Part shown: positions 1 through 9,506 of the stretch, in pieces | How the letters are laid out: every line of letters begins with the position of its first letter | Numbering within the stretch: the first letter of the stretch is position 1 | From: Streptomyces cyaneofuscatus | GTDB lineage: Bacteria > Actinomycetota > Actinomycetes > Streptomycetales > Streptomycetaceae | NCBI RefSeq assembly: GCF_000718135.1 | Contig: NZ_JOEM01000012.1 | Span: 140,726-204,725 of the forward strand | Direction: 5' to 3' | Length of the DNA: 64,000 nt | The notes under the pieces: model-generated | Database searches by the model: none | The model's input: only the letters and a program-made list of their open reading frames with translations | What the model was told of the DNA's origin: nothing | Program-made: the position numbers and the translations under genes

Positions 1-1241
1 ACCCGCCGCTCCGGCTGGTGCATGCCCCACGCGGGAACCGGCCCCGCCCCCGGCTCCAGCACCGTCCGGTGGAACTCATGGCCGCGCAGCCGGGTCCCGG
101 CGGCCGCGAGCGGGCTGTCCGAGACCGCCACCGCCTGCCGGTACCCGAGCGTGAGCCGCTCCGACATCCGGGCCGTGGCGTCCAGCACCCCGCACATCGG
201 CTTCCCGTCCAGCTCCCGCGCCAGATACAGCAGCCCCGCACACTCGGCCGCCACCGGGGCGCCGCTGAGGGCCAGTTCGGTCACCGCCCGGCGCAACGGC
301 TCGTTGGCCGACAGCTCGGGGGCGTACATCTCCGGGAACCCCCCGCCGATCACGAGCCCCGCCGTGCCGGCCGGCAGCTTCTCGTCCCGCAGCGGATCGA
401 AGACCACGACCTCCGCACCGGCCGCCGTCAGCAGTTCGGTGTGTTCCGCGTACGCGAAGGTGAACGCCGCCCCGCCGGCCACGGCGACGACGGGCCTGGG
501 GCCTTCCGCAGGGGCGTACGCCGGCTCCCACGCCTCGTCCGCCAGCGCGGGCGCCGTCCGCGCGAGCGCCATCAGCGCGTCCAGGTCGCACCCGGCGCGC
601 ACCCGCTCACCCATGGCGCGTACGGCGTCCACCGCATCGCTCTGCCGCTCGGCCACCGGCACCAGCCCCAGGTGGCGCGAGGGCGTGGCCACCTGAGGCG
701 CCCGGCGCAGCACGCCCAGCACCGGAAGCCCCGACTCGTCCAACGCATCGCGCAACAGCGCCTCGTGCCGGTCGGAGGCCACCTTGTTCAGGATCACCCC
801 GCCGATCCGCACCTCGGGGTCCCAGGAGGCGAACCCGTGGACCAGGGCAGCCACCGACCGGGACTGCGAGGAGGCGTCCACGACCAGGACCACGGGAGCC
901 TTGAGCAACTTCGCCACCTGCGCGGTGGACGCCAGTTCCCCCTGCCCCGAGGCACCGTCGTACAGCCCCATCACCCCCTCGACCACGGCGAGGTCGCACC
1001 CCGCCGCCCCGTGCGCGAAGAGCGGAGCGACCAGCTCCGGCCCGCACATGTACGCGTCGAGATTGCGGCCGGGACGGCCCGTCGCCAGCGAGTGGTAACC
1101 CGGATCGATGTAGTCCGGGCCCACCTTGTGCGGCGATACGGCCAGCCCGCGCGCGGCGAAGGCGGCCATCAGGCCGGTGGCGACGGTGGTCTTGCCGCTG
1201 TTGGAGGCCGGAGCGGCGATGACCAGACGGGGCGTACTCAC
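1..1241 (-). CDS. cobB: Cobyrinate a,c-diamide synthase (C-terminus cut by window edge)
   Basis: Amidates the a and c side chains of the corrin ring during cobalamin synthesis, using glutamine and ATP in the cytoplasm. The reading frame starts at the GTG at 1241, which overlaps the TGA of cobO (GTGA), and runs off the left edge. The N-terminus has the dethiobiotin-synthetase-like loop ASNSGKTT at about residues 10-17, followed by KVGPDYIDPGYH and VEGVMGLYDG. The second half is a class I glutamine amidotransferase domain with the nucleophile region AAECAGLLYL and a GGGFPEMY motif, all typical of CobB/CbiA. About 413 codons are visible, against roughly 450-470 in the family, so only the extreme C-terminus is missing. 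It is the last visible gene of the riboswitch-controlled operon that starts at cobD. Confidence 0.93.
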   Translation of the reverse strand, partial: MSTPRLVIAAPASNSGKTTVATGLMAAFAARGLAVSPHKVGPDYIDPGYHSLATGRPGRNLDAYMCGPELVAPLFAHGAAGCDLAVVEGVMGLYDGASGQGELASTAQVAKLLKAPVVLVVDASSQSRSVAALVHGFASWDPEVRIGGVILNKVASDRHEALLRDALDESGLPVLGVLRRAPQVATPSRHLGLVPVAERQSDAVDAVRAMGERVRAGCDLDALMALARTAPALADEAWEPAYAPAEGPRPVVAVAGGAAFTFAYAEHTELLTAAGAEVVVFDPLRDEKLPAGTAGLVIGGGFPEMYAPELSANEPLRRAVTELALSGAPVAAECAGLLYLARELDGKPMCGVLDATARMSERLTLGYRQAVAVSDSPLAAAGTRLRGHEFHRTVLEPGAGPVPAWGMHQPERR

Positions 1242-1837
1242 CACTCGATGCCCCTCTGGCCCTTCTGCCCCGCGTCCATCGGGTGCTTGACCTTCGACAT
1301 GTCGGTCACCAGGTCGGCGGCCTCGATCAGCGCGTCCGGCGCGTTGCGGCCGGTGATCACCACGTGCTGGGTGCCGGGACGGTTCCGCATGACCTCGACG
1401 ACCTCGTCGGTGTCGATCCAGCCCCAGTGCATCGGGTAGGCGAACTCGTCCAGCACATACAGCTTGTACGTCTCCGCCGCCAGGTCGCGCTTGACCTGCT
1501 CCCACCCCTCGCGGGCCTTCTCCTCGTTGTCGAGCTGGCCGTCGCGCTGGACCCAGGACCAGCCCTCGCCCATCTTGTGCCAGTCGACGGTGCCGCCCTC
1601 GCCGCTCGCGCCCAGCACCTTCAGCGCGTTCTCCTCGCCGACCTTCCACTTCGCCGACTTCACGAACTGGAACACCCCGATCGGCCACCCCTGGTTCCAG
1701 GCCCGCAGCGCGAGCCCGAAAGCTGCTGTCGACTTGCCCTTCCCTATGCCCGTGTGGACGAACAGGAGCGGGCGGTTGCGCCGCTGACGGGTGGTGAGCC
1801 CGTCGTCCGGCACCGATGTCGGCTGTCCCTGCGGCAT
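1238..1837 (-). CDS. cobO: Cob(I)yrinic acid a,c-diamide adenosyltransferase
   Basis: Transfers the 5'-deoxyadenosyl group of ATP to cobalt, making adenosylated corrinoid. The 199-residue protein has the P-loop GIGKGKST at residues 30-37, the family motif VFQFVKSAKW and the VLDEFAYPMHWGW region, then a C-terminal KVKHPMDAGQKGQRGIEW tail that matches CobO/BtuR length and ending. The ATG at 1837 shares a base with the TAA of the chelatase gene upstream, and its own TGA overlaps the GTG of cobB, so translation is probably coupled through the operon. Confidence 0.96.
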   Translation of the reverse strand: MPQGQPTSVPDDGLTTRQRRNRPLLFVHTGIGKGKSTAAFGLALRAWNQGWPIGVFQFVKSAKWKVGEENALKVLGASGEGGTVDWHKMGEGWSWVQRDGQLDNEEKAREGWEQVKRDLAAETYKLYVLDEFAYPMHWGWIDTDEVVEVMRNRPGTQHVVITGRNAPDALIEAADLVTDMSKVKHPMDAGQKGQRGIEW

Positions 1838-3873
1838 TAAGCGGCCCTCCCGGCTGCGGTGACGTCCTTGACGAGCCCGGCGATCGAGTCGGCCCGCAGC
1901 TCGTCGAGCGTGACGGCGGTGCCTCCCAGCTCCCGGGCGAGTTCCCCGGCGAGACCGAGGCGTACGTACCCCGACTCGCAGTCCACGACGACGGATGCCG
2001 TCCCCTCGGCCTGGTGCAGCCGCGCCGCCCGCCCCGCGAGCGCCACCGGCTCAGGACCGCCGGTCGCCCGGCCGTCCGTGACGACGACGAGCAGGGGCCG
2101 GCGCGAAGGGTCGCGCAGCCGCTCCACCCGCAGCACGTCATGGGCCTTGAGCAGCCCGGCGGCGAGCGGAGTGCGGCCCCCGGTCGGCAGCGACTCCAGC
2201 CGGGCCGCGGCCGCGTCCACGGACGACGTCGGCGGCAGCGCCACCTCCGCCTCCTTGCCCCGGAAGGTGACCAGACCGACCTTGTCCCGCCGCTGGTAGG
2301 CGTCCAACAGCAGCGACAGCACGGCCCCCTTGACCGCGCTCATCCGCTGCCGGGCCGCCATCGACCCGGAGGCGTCCACGACGAACAGCACGAGGTTGCC
2401 CTCACGCCCCTCCCGGGTCGCCTGCCGCAGATCGTCCCGCCGCACCACGAGCCCGCGCCCGGAACGCCCGCGCGCCCGCTGGTGGGGGGCGGCGGCCTGC
2501 ACGGTGGCGGAGAGGTGGAGCTTGGTGAGAGCGCCCTGTGGCCGGACCGCCCCTGTGGTCCGACCGTGCGCCGTACGGGCCCGGGAGCGCCGCCCCGCTG
2601 CGCCTTCCCCCAGCCCCGGAACGCTGAGCATCTTCGTACGGAACGGCTCGGCGGCTGCCACCGGCTGCTGCTCGGCCCCGGCGGAGCGCCCGGGCGCGTC
2701 GGGGGCGGAGTCGGGGGCCTGGGACGGCGTGTCGTCGCCCTCCGAGCCCTGCGGCGGGGTGCGGTCGCCATCGGCCTGCGGCGGCACGCCACCGCCCCCA
2801 CCACCGTCGCCACCGCCATCGGGCCCGGGGTCGGGATCGCCGTCGTCGCCCTGTCCCTCGTCCCCGGCGGCCTCGTCCAAGGTCTGATCCAGCTTGTCCT
2901 CGTCAAGACCCGGCGCGTCGAAGGGGTTCCGGCGACGCCGATGGGGGAGCGCCAGCAGGGCGGCCTGCCGTACGTCGTCGGCGGTGACCTCCTCGCGCCC
3001 GGCCCAGGCGGCGAGCGCGGTCGCGGTACGGGCCATCACGATGTCGGCCCGCATCCCGTCGACCTCGAACGCGGCGCAGGTCGCGGCGATCTGCCGCAGC
3101 ACGCCGTCACCGAGCACGACACGCGGCAGCAGGGCACGCGCGGCGGCGATGCGCTCCCGGAGCGCCGTCTCCTCCGCGGCCCAGCGCGCGGCGAACCCCT
3201 CGGGATCGTCGTCGTACGCGAGCCGGCGGCGTACGACCTCCACCCGCTCGTCGGTGTCCCGGGAAGCGGCCACCTCGACGGTGAGCCCGAACCGGTCCAG
3301 CAACTGCGGCCGCAGCTCGCCCTCTTCCGGGTTCATCGTCCCGACCAGCAGGAACCGCGCCGCATGCCGTACGGAGACGCCTTCGCGCTCGACGTACGAG
3401 GCACCCATGGCCGCCGCGTCCAGCAGCAGGTCCACCAGGTGGTCGTGGAGGAGGTTGACCTCGTCGACGTACAGGATCCCGCGGTGCGCGTCGGCCAGCA
3501 GCCCCGGCTCGAACGCCTTCACGCCCTCCGAGAGCGCCCGCTCGATGTCCAGCGCCCCCACGAGCCGGTCCTCGGACGCCCCGACGGGCAGCTCCACGGT
3601 CCGCGCCGCCCGCGACACACCGGCCGCCTCCGCGTGCGGCCCATCAGGACACGCCGGATCGGGCGAGGCCGGATCACAGGAGAACCGGCACCCCGGTACG
3701 ACGGAGACCTCGGGCATGAGCGCGGCCAGGGCCCGCACGGCGGTGGACTTGGCGGTCCCCTTCTCGCCCCGCACGAGCACACCACCGACGGCCGGACTGA
3801 CCGCGTTCAGCAACAGCCCGAGCCGCAGGTCGTCCTGCCCGACGATCGCGGTGAAGGGATACGGCGTACTCAC
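1837..3873 (-). CDS. Fused ChlI/ChlD-type (magnesium/cobalt) chelatase ATPase subunit
   Basis: Likely the AAA+/VWA motor component that works with CobN to insert cobalt into the corrin ring; the position inside a cobalamin operon argues for cobalt rather than magnesium. The N-terminal AAA+ domain (about 1-330) has Walker [11 protein letters not shown] at 35-44 and Walker [11 protein letters not shown] near 135. A Pro/Gly/Asp-rich linker covers about 335-420. The C-terminal von Willebrand A domain begins near 490 with the MIDAS motif DASGSM. So BchI-like and BchD-like parts are joined in one 678-residue chain. The start is a GTG overlapping the cobQ stop. No CobN-like large subunit is visible in the window. 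Confidence 0.92.
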   Translation of the reverse strand: MSTPYPFTAIVGQDDLRLGLLLNAVSPAVGGVLVRGEKGTAKSTAVRALAALMPEVSVVPGCRFSCDPASPDPACPDGPHAEAAGVSRAARTVELPVGASEDRLVGALDIERALSEGVKAFEPGLLADAHRGILYVDEVNLLHDHLVDLLLDAAAMGASYVEREGVSVRHAARFLLVGTMNPEEGELRPQLLDRFGLTVEVAASRDTDERVEVVRRRLAYDDDPEGFAARWAAEETALRERIAAARALLPRVVLGDGVLRQIAATCAAFEVDGMRADIVMARTATALAAWAGREEVTADDVRQAALLALPHRRRRNPFDAPGLDEDKLDQTLDEAAGDEGQGDDGDPDPGPDGGGDGGGGGGVPPQADGDRTPPQGSEGDDTPSQAPDSAPDAPGRSAGAEQQPVAAAEPFRTKMLSVPGLGEGAAGRRSRARTAHGRTTGAVRPQGALTKLHLSATVQAAAPHQRARGRSGRGLVVRRDDLRQATREGREGNLVLFVVDASGSMAARQRMSAVKGAVLSLLLDAYQRRDKVGLVTFRGKEAEVALPPTSSVDAAAARLESLPTGGRTPLAAGLLKAHDVLRVERLRDPSRRPLLVVVTDGRATGGPEPVALAGRAARLHQAEGTASVVVDCESGYVRLGLAGELARELGGTAVTLDELRADSIAGLVKDVTAAGRAA

Positions 3874-5528
3874 GAGGCCTCCTCGTTGACGTCAACATCA
3901 TCAGACTCAAGTCCGGCGGGCAGTGACCCAGCGGACCCGGCAAACTCAAGCCCCTCCGGCGATTGAGGAGCGTGGTCCGGGGCAGCGCCCCGCCTCTCCG
4001 CCGCACCCGCACCCGCCCCCAACGGCGGCGCCCCCGGCGGTACAAAGGGCAACCCCGCAGGCGCGCCCCCCTCGATCAACCGCCACAACGCATCCGTATC
4101 CGCATGCTCCTCCACCAGATCCCCCAGCCGATCCAGCTGCTCCTCCCGCAACACCCCGAAGCTCGTGTCCGGCGCAGGTACGAACCGCCGCCCGGCGGCC
4201 CGGGCCACCTCCTCCAGGAACCGCCGCCGGAACCCATCGCTCTCCAGCGACCCGTGCCAGTGCGTCCCCCACACCGCCCCCACCCGGCACCCGTCCAGGA
4301 ACGGCTCCCCGCCCCGCACATCGGCGACCCCGTGGTGGATCTCATACCCCTCCACCGGCTCACCCAGGGCCGAACCCACCGGCCGCGCCAGCGTCTTGGC
4401 CCGCTCGAAGCGCACCCGTACGGGAAGGACCCCCAGCCCGTCCACGACCCCGGCCCGCGACTCCACCTCGTCCTCGATCCGCTCCCCGAGCACCTGGAAC
4501 CCCCCGCAGATCCCCAGCACCGGACGCCCCTCCGCCGCCCGCCGCACCAGCGCGTCCGCGAGCCCCCGCTCCCGCAGCCAGGCCAGCGCCTTCACCGTGC
4601 CGCGCGTCCCGGGCACGACGACCAGGTCCGCGTCGGCCAGCTCATCGGGCCGGTCCACGAACCGCACGACGACGCCCGGCTCGGCGGCCAGCGCGTCCAC
4701 GTCCGTGAAGTTGGACATCAACGGCACCGCGCAGACCGCGACCCGCAACACGTCCTCGCCATGGGGCGGCGCCACGACCGACTCCCGCACCGCACCCCGC
4801 AGGGACACCCGCAGGCCGTCCTCCTCGTCGATGCCGAGCCCATGGGCGAACGGCAGCACCCCGTACGTCCGCCGCCCGGTCAGCCCGTACAGCATGTCCA
4901 GCCCCGGCTCCAGCAGCGAGACGTCACCCCGGAACTTGTTCACCAGGTAGCCCGCGACCAGCGACTGGTCCTCCGCGCTCAGCAGCGCCGTGGTCCCGAA
5001 GAAGGAGGCGAAGACCCCGCCCCGGTCGATGTCCCCGACCACCAGCACCGGAAAGCGGGCGGCCCGCGCGATCCCCATGTTCACGATGTCGGTCCGCCGG
5101 AGGTTGATCTCGGCCGGCGACCCGGCGCCCTCGCAGATCACCGCGTCGTACGTCGACCGCAGCTGCTCCAGACAGTCCGTCACCGTCCCGAGCAGCGCCT
5201 CCTGACGCCCCCCGTGGTACCCCCGGGCGCTCATCTCGCCCACCGGCTTTCCCATCAGCACGACCTGGCTGGACCGGTCGCTGCCCGGCTTCAGCAGCAC
5301 CGGGTTCATCAGCGCCGTCGGCTCCACCCGGGCGGCCTGCGCCTGCATGGCCTGGGCGCGCCCGATCTCCGCGCCCTCACGCGTCACGAAGGAGTTGAGG
5401 GACATGTTCTGCGCCTTGAAGGGCGCGACCTTCACGCCCCGGCGCACCAGCCAGCGGCAGATGCCCGCCGTGACGACGCTCTTGCCCGCGTCCGATGTGG
5501 TCCCCGCGACCAGCAGCCCACCGCTCAT
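3870..5528 (-). CDS. cobQ: Cobyric acid synthase
   Basis: Amidates the b, d, e and g side chains of adenosylcobyrinate diamide to give adenosylcobyrate. The start is the ATG at 5528, overlapping the TGA of cobD; the open frame continues upstream but that part is antisense-free shadow of cobD. The N-terminal domain opens with [15 protein letters not shown] and contains [11 protein letters not shown], both CobQ signatures. The glutaminase domain carries the nucleophile in [13 protein letters not shown] near residue 340 and the distal histidine in [14 protein letters not shown]. The 552-residue product is longer than the usual roughly 480-510: the last 50 or so residues are Ala/Gly/Pro-rich and are encoded by a dispersed Streptomyces repeat (see 3945-3972). 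Conserved domains end before that tail. Confidence 0.95.
   Translation of the reverse strand: MSGGLLVAGTTSDAGKSVVTAGICRWLVRRGVKVAPFKAQNMSLNSFVTREGAEIGRAQAMQAQAARVEPTALMNPVLLKPGSDRSSQVVLMGKPVGEMSARGYHGGRQEALLGTVTDCLEQLRSTYDAVICEGAGSPAEINLRRTDIVNMGIARAARFPVLVVGDIDRGGVFASFFGTTALLSAEDQSLVAGYLVNKFRGDVSLLEPGLDMLYGLTGRRTYGVLPFAHGLGIDEEDGLRVSLRGAVRESVVAPPHGEDVLRVAVCAVPLMSNFTDVDALAAEPGVVVRFVDRPDELADADLVVVPGTRGTVKALAWLRERGLADALVRRAAEGRPVLGICGGFQVLGERIEDEVESRAGVVDGLGVLPVRVRFERAKTLARPVGSALGEPVEGYEIHHGVADVRGGEPFLDGCRVGAVWGTHWHGSLESDGFRRRFLEEVARAAGRRFVPAPDTSFGVLREEQLDRLGDLVEEHADTDALWRLIEGGAPAGLPFVPPGAPPLGAGAGAAERRGAAPDHAPQSPEGLEFAGSAGSLPAGLESDDVDVNEEAS
3945..3972. repeat. Dispersed hairpin repeat inside the 3' end of cobQ
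   Basis: The sequence around 3950-3972 is a variant of the repeat found four times at 56001-56296. It shares the loop GGCGNTTGA and the layout CTC(A)AG-C-stem-loop-stem, but the stem is CTCC/GGAG here and GTCC/GGAC there. The adjacent GGGGCAGCGCCCC palindrome at about 3979-3991 often accompanies such repeats in Streptomyces genomes (from memory). Here the element is read through by cobQ and encodes part of its C-terminal tail. Confidence 0.7.
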
Positions 5529-6505
5529 GCCCGACCCCGCCCCTGTCCTGTCGACGACCGTCCCGCGACCACGCGGCCCACAGCCATCCGGCCCACCACG
5601 CACACCCCGAGGGCCAGCGCACTCACCCGGCGCGACAGCCGCACCGCACGCTCGATGTCGGAGCTCCGGACCTCCCGGCCCGACTCCCCGTTCAGCACCG
5701 GCCGGTGCTCGACGCGCCCCGCGTACGCCAGCGTCCCGCCGAGCCGTACGCCGAGCGCCCCCGCGAACGCGGCCTCCACCGGGCCCGCGTTCGGGCTCGG
5801 GTGGCGCCGCGCGTCCGCCTTCCAGGCGCGTACGGCCTCCGAGGGCCGCCCGCCGCCCACCACGGCCAGCGCGGCCGTCAGCCGGGCGCCGGGCCATCCC
5901 GCCACATCGTCCAGGCGGGCCGAGGCCCAGCCGTAACGGCGGTAGCGGGGCGACTTGTGGCCGACCATCGCGTCCAGCGTGTTCACGGCCCGGAAGCCGA
6001 CGAGCCCCGGCACCCCGCCGATCGCGCCCCACACGAGCGCGCCCACGACGGCGTCCGAGGTGTTCTCCGCGACCGACTCCACCACGGCACGGGCGATCTG
6101 CGGCCCGTCCAGGGAGTGCGGATCACGCCCGCACAGATGCGGCAGCCGCTCCCGGGCCACCTCCAGGTCACCGGCGGCCAGCGCGCCCCCGATGGCGCGG
6201 GCCTCCCGGCCCAGCGAGGTACCGCCGACGACCGACCAGGTGGTGGCGGCCGTCAGCGCGACGGCGAGCGCGGGCCGCTCCCGTACGGCACGGGCGGCCA
6301 GCGCGGCGGCCCCCACGGCGCCTCCGGCGCACAGCAGGGTGTGCAGCGCGCCCCGGCCCCGGTCGTCCCGCCACAGCAGGGACTCCACCCGCGCGGCTGC
6401 CCGGCCGAAACCGGCGACGGGATGGCCCCGGCGCGGGTCGCCGAGAGCCGCGTCGGCGATCAGCCCGGCGACGGCGCCGTACGCGAAGACACGATCGGCA
6501 CGCAC
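5525..6505 (-). CDS. cobD: Adenosylcobinamide-phosphate synthase (CobD/CbiB), membrane protein
   Basis: Joins an aminopropanol unit to adenosylcobyrate, giving adenosylcobinamide (phosphate). The 326-residue protein has the CbiB features [19 protein letters not shown] near the N-terminus and [22 protein letters not shown] in the middle, followed by [11 protein letters not shown], with several hydrophobic membrane segments. It is the first gene of the leftward operon. The start is the GTG at 6505. A small hairpin at 6512-6524 (GCCCG-CCG-CGGGC) lies just before the start codon and could be part of the riboswitch's expression platform, hiding the initiation region. Confidence 0.95.
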   Translation of the reverse strand: MRADRVFAYGAVAGLIADAALGDPRRGHPVAGFGRAAARVESLLWRDDRGRGALHTLLCAGGAVGAAALAARAVRERPALAVALTAATTWSVVGGTSLGREARAIGGALAAGDLEVARERLPHLCGRDPHSLDGPQIARAVVESVAENTSDAVVGALVWGAIGGVPGLVGFRAVNTLDAMVGHKSPRYRRYGWASARLDDVAGWPGARLTAALAVVGGGRPSEAVRAWKADARRHPSPNAGPVEAAFAGALGVRLGGTLAYAGRVEHRPVLNGESGREVRSSDIERAVRLSRRVSALALGVCVVGRMAVGRVVAGRSSTGQGRGRA

Positions 6506-6649
6506 GGTTCAGCCCGCCGCGGGCAGAGGCGTTCCGGCACGAAGAGGTACGGGAAGAGGCGCACGGAGAGGTACGGGAAGCGGCACAGGATGCGGCGCAC
6601 GGCGGCCGGGCATGGCGTATGTCCTCACTCAGGGTCCGCGCCCTGGTTC

Positions 6650-6832
6650 GACGTGACCGGCGACAAGAGTCTCCTGGCTCCCCGGATCCGCAGTTCCCCC
6701 GGCCTTCCAGCCCGCGGTGCGAGGGCCGTGACATCCGGTGTGGGGGAGTGCTCCCCGGTGACAGTGGCGGGACCGCGCCGGATTCGCACCGGCTTCCTCT
6801 TCTGTCGCCGTAAATGGCTCCGGCAGTCCACC
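6650..6832 (-). promoter_or_regulatory. Cobalamin (AdoCbl) riboswitch upstream of cobD
   Basis: On the minus strand this interval has the conserved core of the B12 aptamer: GAAGCCGGTGCGAATCCGGC followed by GGTCCCGCCACTGT (6796-6761), and later the B12 box GAGCCAGGAGACTC (6680-6667). These occur in the right order and spacing, about 150 bases upstream of cobD. When adenosylcobalamin binds, it should shut down the cobD-cobQ-chelatase-cobO-cobB operon. The leader between the aptamer and cobD carries a 14-bp direct repeat (6543-6556 and 6567-6580) and the hairpin at 6512-6524. There is no U-tract terminator, so control is more likely at translation start. Boundaries are approximate. Confidence 0.93.
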
Positions 6833-6849
6833 ACGCTGCGAGAACGGCC

Positions 6850-6866
6850 GTCAACTTGCTGTTGAC
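6850..6866. other. Inverted repeat near the riboswitch transcription start
   Basis: A perfect 6-bp inverted repeat with a 5-base spacer (GTCAAC-N5-GTTGAC) lies just upstream of the aptamer on the minus strand. The inner half-site contains TTGAC, which could serve as a -35 element for the cob operon, so this may be an operator overlapping the promoter. No matching consensus -10 is obvious (TGGACT at an 18-base spacing is the best candidate). Confidence 0.35.
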
Positions 6867-6897
6867 CTGCGGAGCTCCAGTGTGCGCAGACGCACAT

Positions 6898-6929
6898 CGG
6901 GCCGGACACACGGTGGTGTGTCCGGCCCG
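6898..6929. terminator. Terminator hairpin after the phosphate transporter operon
   Basis: A perfect 14-bp GC-rich stem (6898-6911 with 6916-6929) and a 4-base loop, located 31 bases past the stop codon of the leftward 76-residue gene. As usual in Streptomyces there is no strong U-tract. It separates the pit operon from the cob riboswitch promoter. Confidence 0.8.
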
Positions 6930-6960
6930 AAGGAGTGCTGAAGGAGTGCGTCGGTGCGCG

Positions 6961-7191
6961 TCAGGCGACGATCAGATAGATCCCGTACGCGACCGCCGCC
7001 ACGCACGCCGCGAAGCAGGCGTACGCGCCGGTGCGCGCCAGTGCGGCCGAACCGCCGGAGGCGCCGCCGGCGGCCGTGGCCGACAGCTTGGAGAGGGCGA
7101 CGATGCCCAGGGTGAAGACGCCGACCAGCGCGACGGTGACCACGAGACTGACACCGAAGACGGAGGCGAGAGCTGCCCAGTCGATTTTCAT
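6961..7191 (-). CDS. Small membrane protein paired with the phosphate transporter
   Basis: A 76-residue protein of unknown function. It has a hydrophobic segment at about residues 10-35, a short Ala/Gly/Ser-rich linker and a second hydrophobic segment at about 52-75, so two membrane helices are likely. It starts 12 bases after the stop of the Pit-family transporter gene, on the same strand and before a strong terminator, so it is co-transcribed with it. A role as an accessory subunit of the phosphate carrier is inferred from position only. Confidence 0.8.
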   Translation of the reverse strand: MKIDWAALASVFGVSLVVTVALVGVFTLGIVALSKLSATAAGGASGGSAALARTGAYACFAACVAAVAYGIYLIVA

Positions 7192-7203
7192 ACGGATCTG
7201 TCC

Positions 7204-8469
7204 TTACACCGTCGCCGCGGGGCGGGTGGTGTCGTCGGGCGCCGATGCCGGGGCCGGGATGGTGGTCGAGAGGTCGGCGGCCGGACCGCCGATGGGCGGC
7301 ACCGCGACCGCGGCCATGGCGGTGGTGACGACACCCTGGGGCTCGTCCGCCGTGTCCTCGGTGTCGTTGACGTTGGTGTGGTCCACCGGCTGCCGGCGCG
7401 AGGCCACCCAGATGGCGAAGGAGCCGCCGACCAGCAGGATCGCGGTGGCGGTGATGCCCCACGGGCCCTGCTTGGTGAGGAACTCGGCACCCGCGCCGAC
7501 CAGGCCCGCGGCCGGGAGCGTCAGGCCCCAGGCGATGAACATCCGGGTGGCGGTGGACCAGCGGACCACGCCGCCCTTGCGGCCGAGGCCCGCGCCCATC
7601 ACGGCACCCGAGCAGGACTGGGTGGTGGAGAGCGAGAAGCCGAGGTGCGAGGAGGCCAGGATGACCGTGGCCGCGCTGGTCTGGGCGGCGAAGCCCTGCG
7701 GCGGCTGGAGGTCGGTGAGGCCCTTGCCCATGGTGCGGATGATGCGCCAGCCACCGAGGTAGGTGCCGAGCGCGATGGCGACACCGGCGGAGACGATGAC
7801 CCACATCGGCGGGTTGGAGCCGGGGGCGAGGACGCCGCCGGTGACCAGGGCCAGGGTGATGATGCCCATCGTCTTCTGGGCGTCGTTGGTGCCGTGGGCG
7901 AGCGAGACGAGACCGGCGGAGGCGATCTGTCCGGCCCGGTAGCCCTTGGCCGTCGACTTGAGCTGGTTCGGGTCGGTGACGTTCCGGTTGATCCGGTACG
8001 TCAGCTTCGTGGCCAGCATCGCGGCGAGACCGGCGACCAGCGGGGCGGCGATCGCGGGGAGCAGCACCTTGGTGACGACGGTGCCGCCGTTGATCGAGGA
8101 CCAGCCGGCCGACATCACCGCGGCGCCGATCAGGCCGCCGAACAGGGCGTGGGACGAGCTGGAGGGCAGGCCGACCAGCCAGGTCAGCAGATTCCACAGG
8201 ATGGCGCCGACGAGCGCCGCGAAGATGACCTCTGTTCTGAGGCCGTTCTCGTTGACGATCCCGCCGGAGATCGTCTTGGCGACCTCCACTGACAGGAACG
8301 CGCCGATGAGGTTGAGAACGGCGGACATGGCCACCGCTGTCTTGGGCTTCAGTGCGCCGGTCGAGATGGTCGTAGCCATCGCGTTGGCGGTGTCGTGGAA
8401 ACCGTTCGTGAAATCGAACACGAGAGCTGTCACGACCACAATCGCGAGCAGCAGCGTGATGTGTTCCAT
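7204..8469 (-). CDS. pitH: Low-affinity inorganic phosphate transporter, PiT family
   Basis: Takes up phosphate, probably as a metal-phosphate complex, through the inner membrane. The 421-residue protein is mostly hydrophobic and has the two PiT signature repeats: DFTNGFHDTANAMATTISTGAL near residue 19 and SLAHGTNDAQKTMGII near 185. Both are the conserved G-x-N-D-x-x-N/Q type motifs of the family. The C-terminal 70 residues form a polar cytoplasmic tail. From memory it corresponds to pitH2 of S. coelicolor. A PHO box 48-69 bases upstream of the ATG indicates control by PhoP under phosphate limitation. Confidence 0.95.
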   Translation of the reverse strand: MEHITLLLAIVVVTALVFDFTNGFHDTANAMATTISTGALKPKTAVAMSAVLNLIGAFLSVEVAKTISGGIVNENGLRTEVIFAALVGAILWNLLTWLVGLPSSSSHALFGGLIGAAVMSAGWSSINGGTVVTKVLLPAIAAPLVAGLAAMLATKLTYRINRNVTDPNQLKSTAKGYRAGQIASAGLVSLAHGTNDAQKTMGIITLALVTGGVLAPGSNPPMWVIVSAGVAIALGTYLGGWRIIRTMGKGLTDLQPPQGFAAQTSAATVILASSHLGFSLSTTQSCSGAVMGAGLGRKGGVVRWSTATRMFIAWGLTLPAAGLVGAGAEFLTKQGPWGITATAILLVGGSFAIWVASRRQPVDHTNVNDTEDTADEPQGVVTTAMAAVAVPPIGGPAADLSTTIPAPASAPDDTTRPAATV

Positions 8470-8516
8470 TTACCCAGGCAATCGTTCGACGTCAGTGGCT
8501 CGTGGACCGTAGGCAA

Positions 8517-8538
8517 CCTGGGTGAACGGAAGATGAAC
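8517..8538 (-). promoter_or_regulatory. PHO box (PhoP operator)
   Basis: On the minus strand two 11-base direct repeat units sit back to back: GTTCATCTTCC (8538-8528) and GTTCACCCAGG (8527-8517). This is the PhoP operator architecture known from Streptomyces (11-nt direct repeat units starting G(T/G)TCAYYY). It lies about 50 bases upstream of the pitH start codon. The divergent aldolase gene starts more than 200 bases away, so the phosphate transporter is the likely target. Confidence 0.85.
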
Positions 8539-8745
8539 TGGGCGGGGCGCTGTGGTGACCCGAATCGGAGTGCGGTGATTCCGCTTGTGTGCGCGAGGGG
8601 CTGCGGAAGGCCGGTGGGGCACCGGCTGGTCTGCCCTTTACCCCTCGTTGGCGAAGTTTTTGACGGTCACATTCGGCCCGGAAGAGATCCCGGTCACGTG
8701 GGGGATGACGTTCCGGTTTCCGGCCGCCGCCCCTACGCTCGCCCC

Positions 8746-9429
8746 ATGAGCGAGCAGCAGCCGGAACCAGTGGCCCTGACCTGGCGGGACGTGGTCGCGA
8801 CCGCCCGCCGGAGCGCTGCCGACGGCCTGGTCGTCGGCACCTCCGGCAATGTGTCGGCCCGCGTCGGGGACCTGGTCCTGGTGACCCCCAGCGGGGTGCC
8901 CTACGACCGGCTCGGACCCGGGGACGCCGTCGGCGTCGACCTGGACGGCCGTCAGGTCCTCGGGGAGCTGAGGCCGACCAGCGAACTCCCCCTCCACCTC
9001 GCGGTCTACGCGGAGACCGACGCCGCCGCCGTGGTCCACACCCACGCCGTGCACGCCACCGCCGTCTCCACCCTCGTCACCGAGGTGCCGCTCGTCCACT
9101 ACGCGGCCGCCATCCTCGGCGGCCCGGTCCGCACCGCCGCCTACGCCCGCTACGGCACCCCGGAGCTGGCCGACGCGATGGTCACCGCCCTCCGGGGCCG
9201 CACCGGCTGCCTGCTGGCCAACCACGGCACCGTCACCTACGGACCCACCCTCGACCAGGCCTACGAGCGCACCGCCCAGCTGGAGTGGCTCTGCCGCCTC
9301 TGGCTCACCGCGAGCGCGCTGCCGGGCCGCACCCCGTCCCTGCTCAGCGAGGCCCAGCTGGCCGAGGTGACCGAGGCGCTCCAGGGATACGGGCAGCCCG
9401 GCCGACCCGGTGCACCGCAGCCCGACTGA
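8746..9429 (+). CDS. Class II aldolase/adducin family protein (L-fuculose-phosphate aldolase-like)
   Basis: Probably a zinc-dependent aldolase that cleaves a sugar phosphate such as L-fuculose 1-phosphate; the true substrate is not evident. The 227-residue protein has the phosphate-binding GTSGNVSARVGD motif near residue 30, TPSGVPYD, the RPTSELPLHLAVY segment with the catalytic Glu, the metal-binding HTHAVHATAVS near 100, and the distal His in LLANHGTVTYG near 150. No other sugar-catabolic genes are adjacent. A -10-like TACGCT ends 6 bases before the ATG, so the mRNA is probably leaderless. An upstream in-frame extension to 8395 lacks homology and is rejected. Confidence 0.9.
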   Translation: MSEQQPEPVALTWRDVVATARRSAADGLVVGTSGNVSARVGDLVLVTPSGVPYDRLGPGDAVGVDLDGRQVLGELRPTSELPLHLAVYAETDAAAVVHTHAVHATAVSTLVTEVPLVHYAAAILGGPVRTAAYARYGTPELADAMVTALRGRTGCLLANHGTVTYGPTLDQAYERTAQLEWLCRLWLTASALPGRTPSLLSEAQLAEVTEALQGYGQPGRPGAPQPD

Positions 9430-9506
9430 CCCGGCGCGCCCCCCTCGCCGCACCGGACGGCCCCCGCCCACTGGCACCGCGCCGCCCGCCCCACGACACT
9501 GAAGCG

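Noticed and set aside
5529..6032. Upstream extension of cobQ
   Set aside because: It overlaps cobD on the same strand in another frame; the ATG at 5528 overlaps the cobD stop and begins the conserved CobQ sequence.
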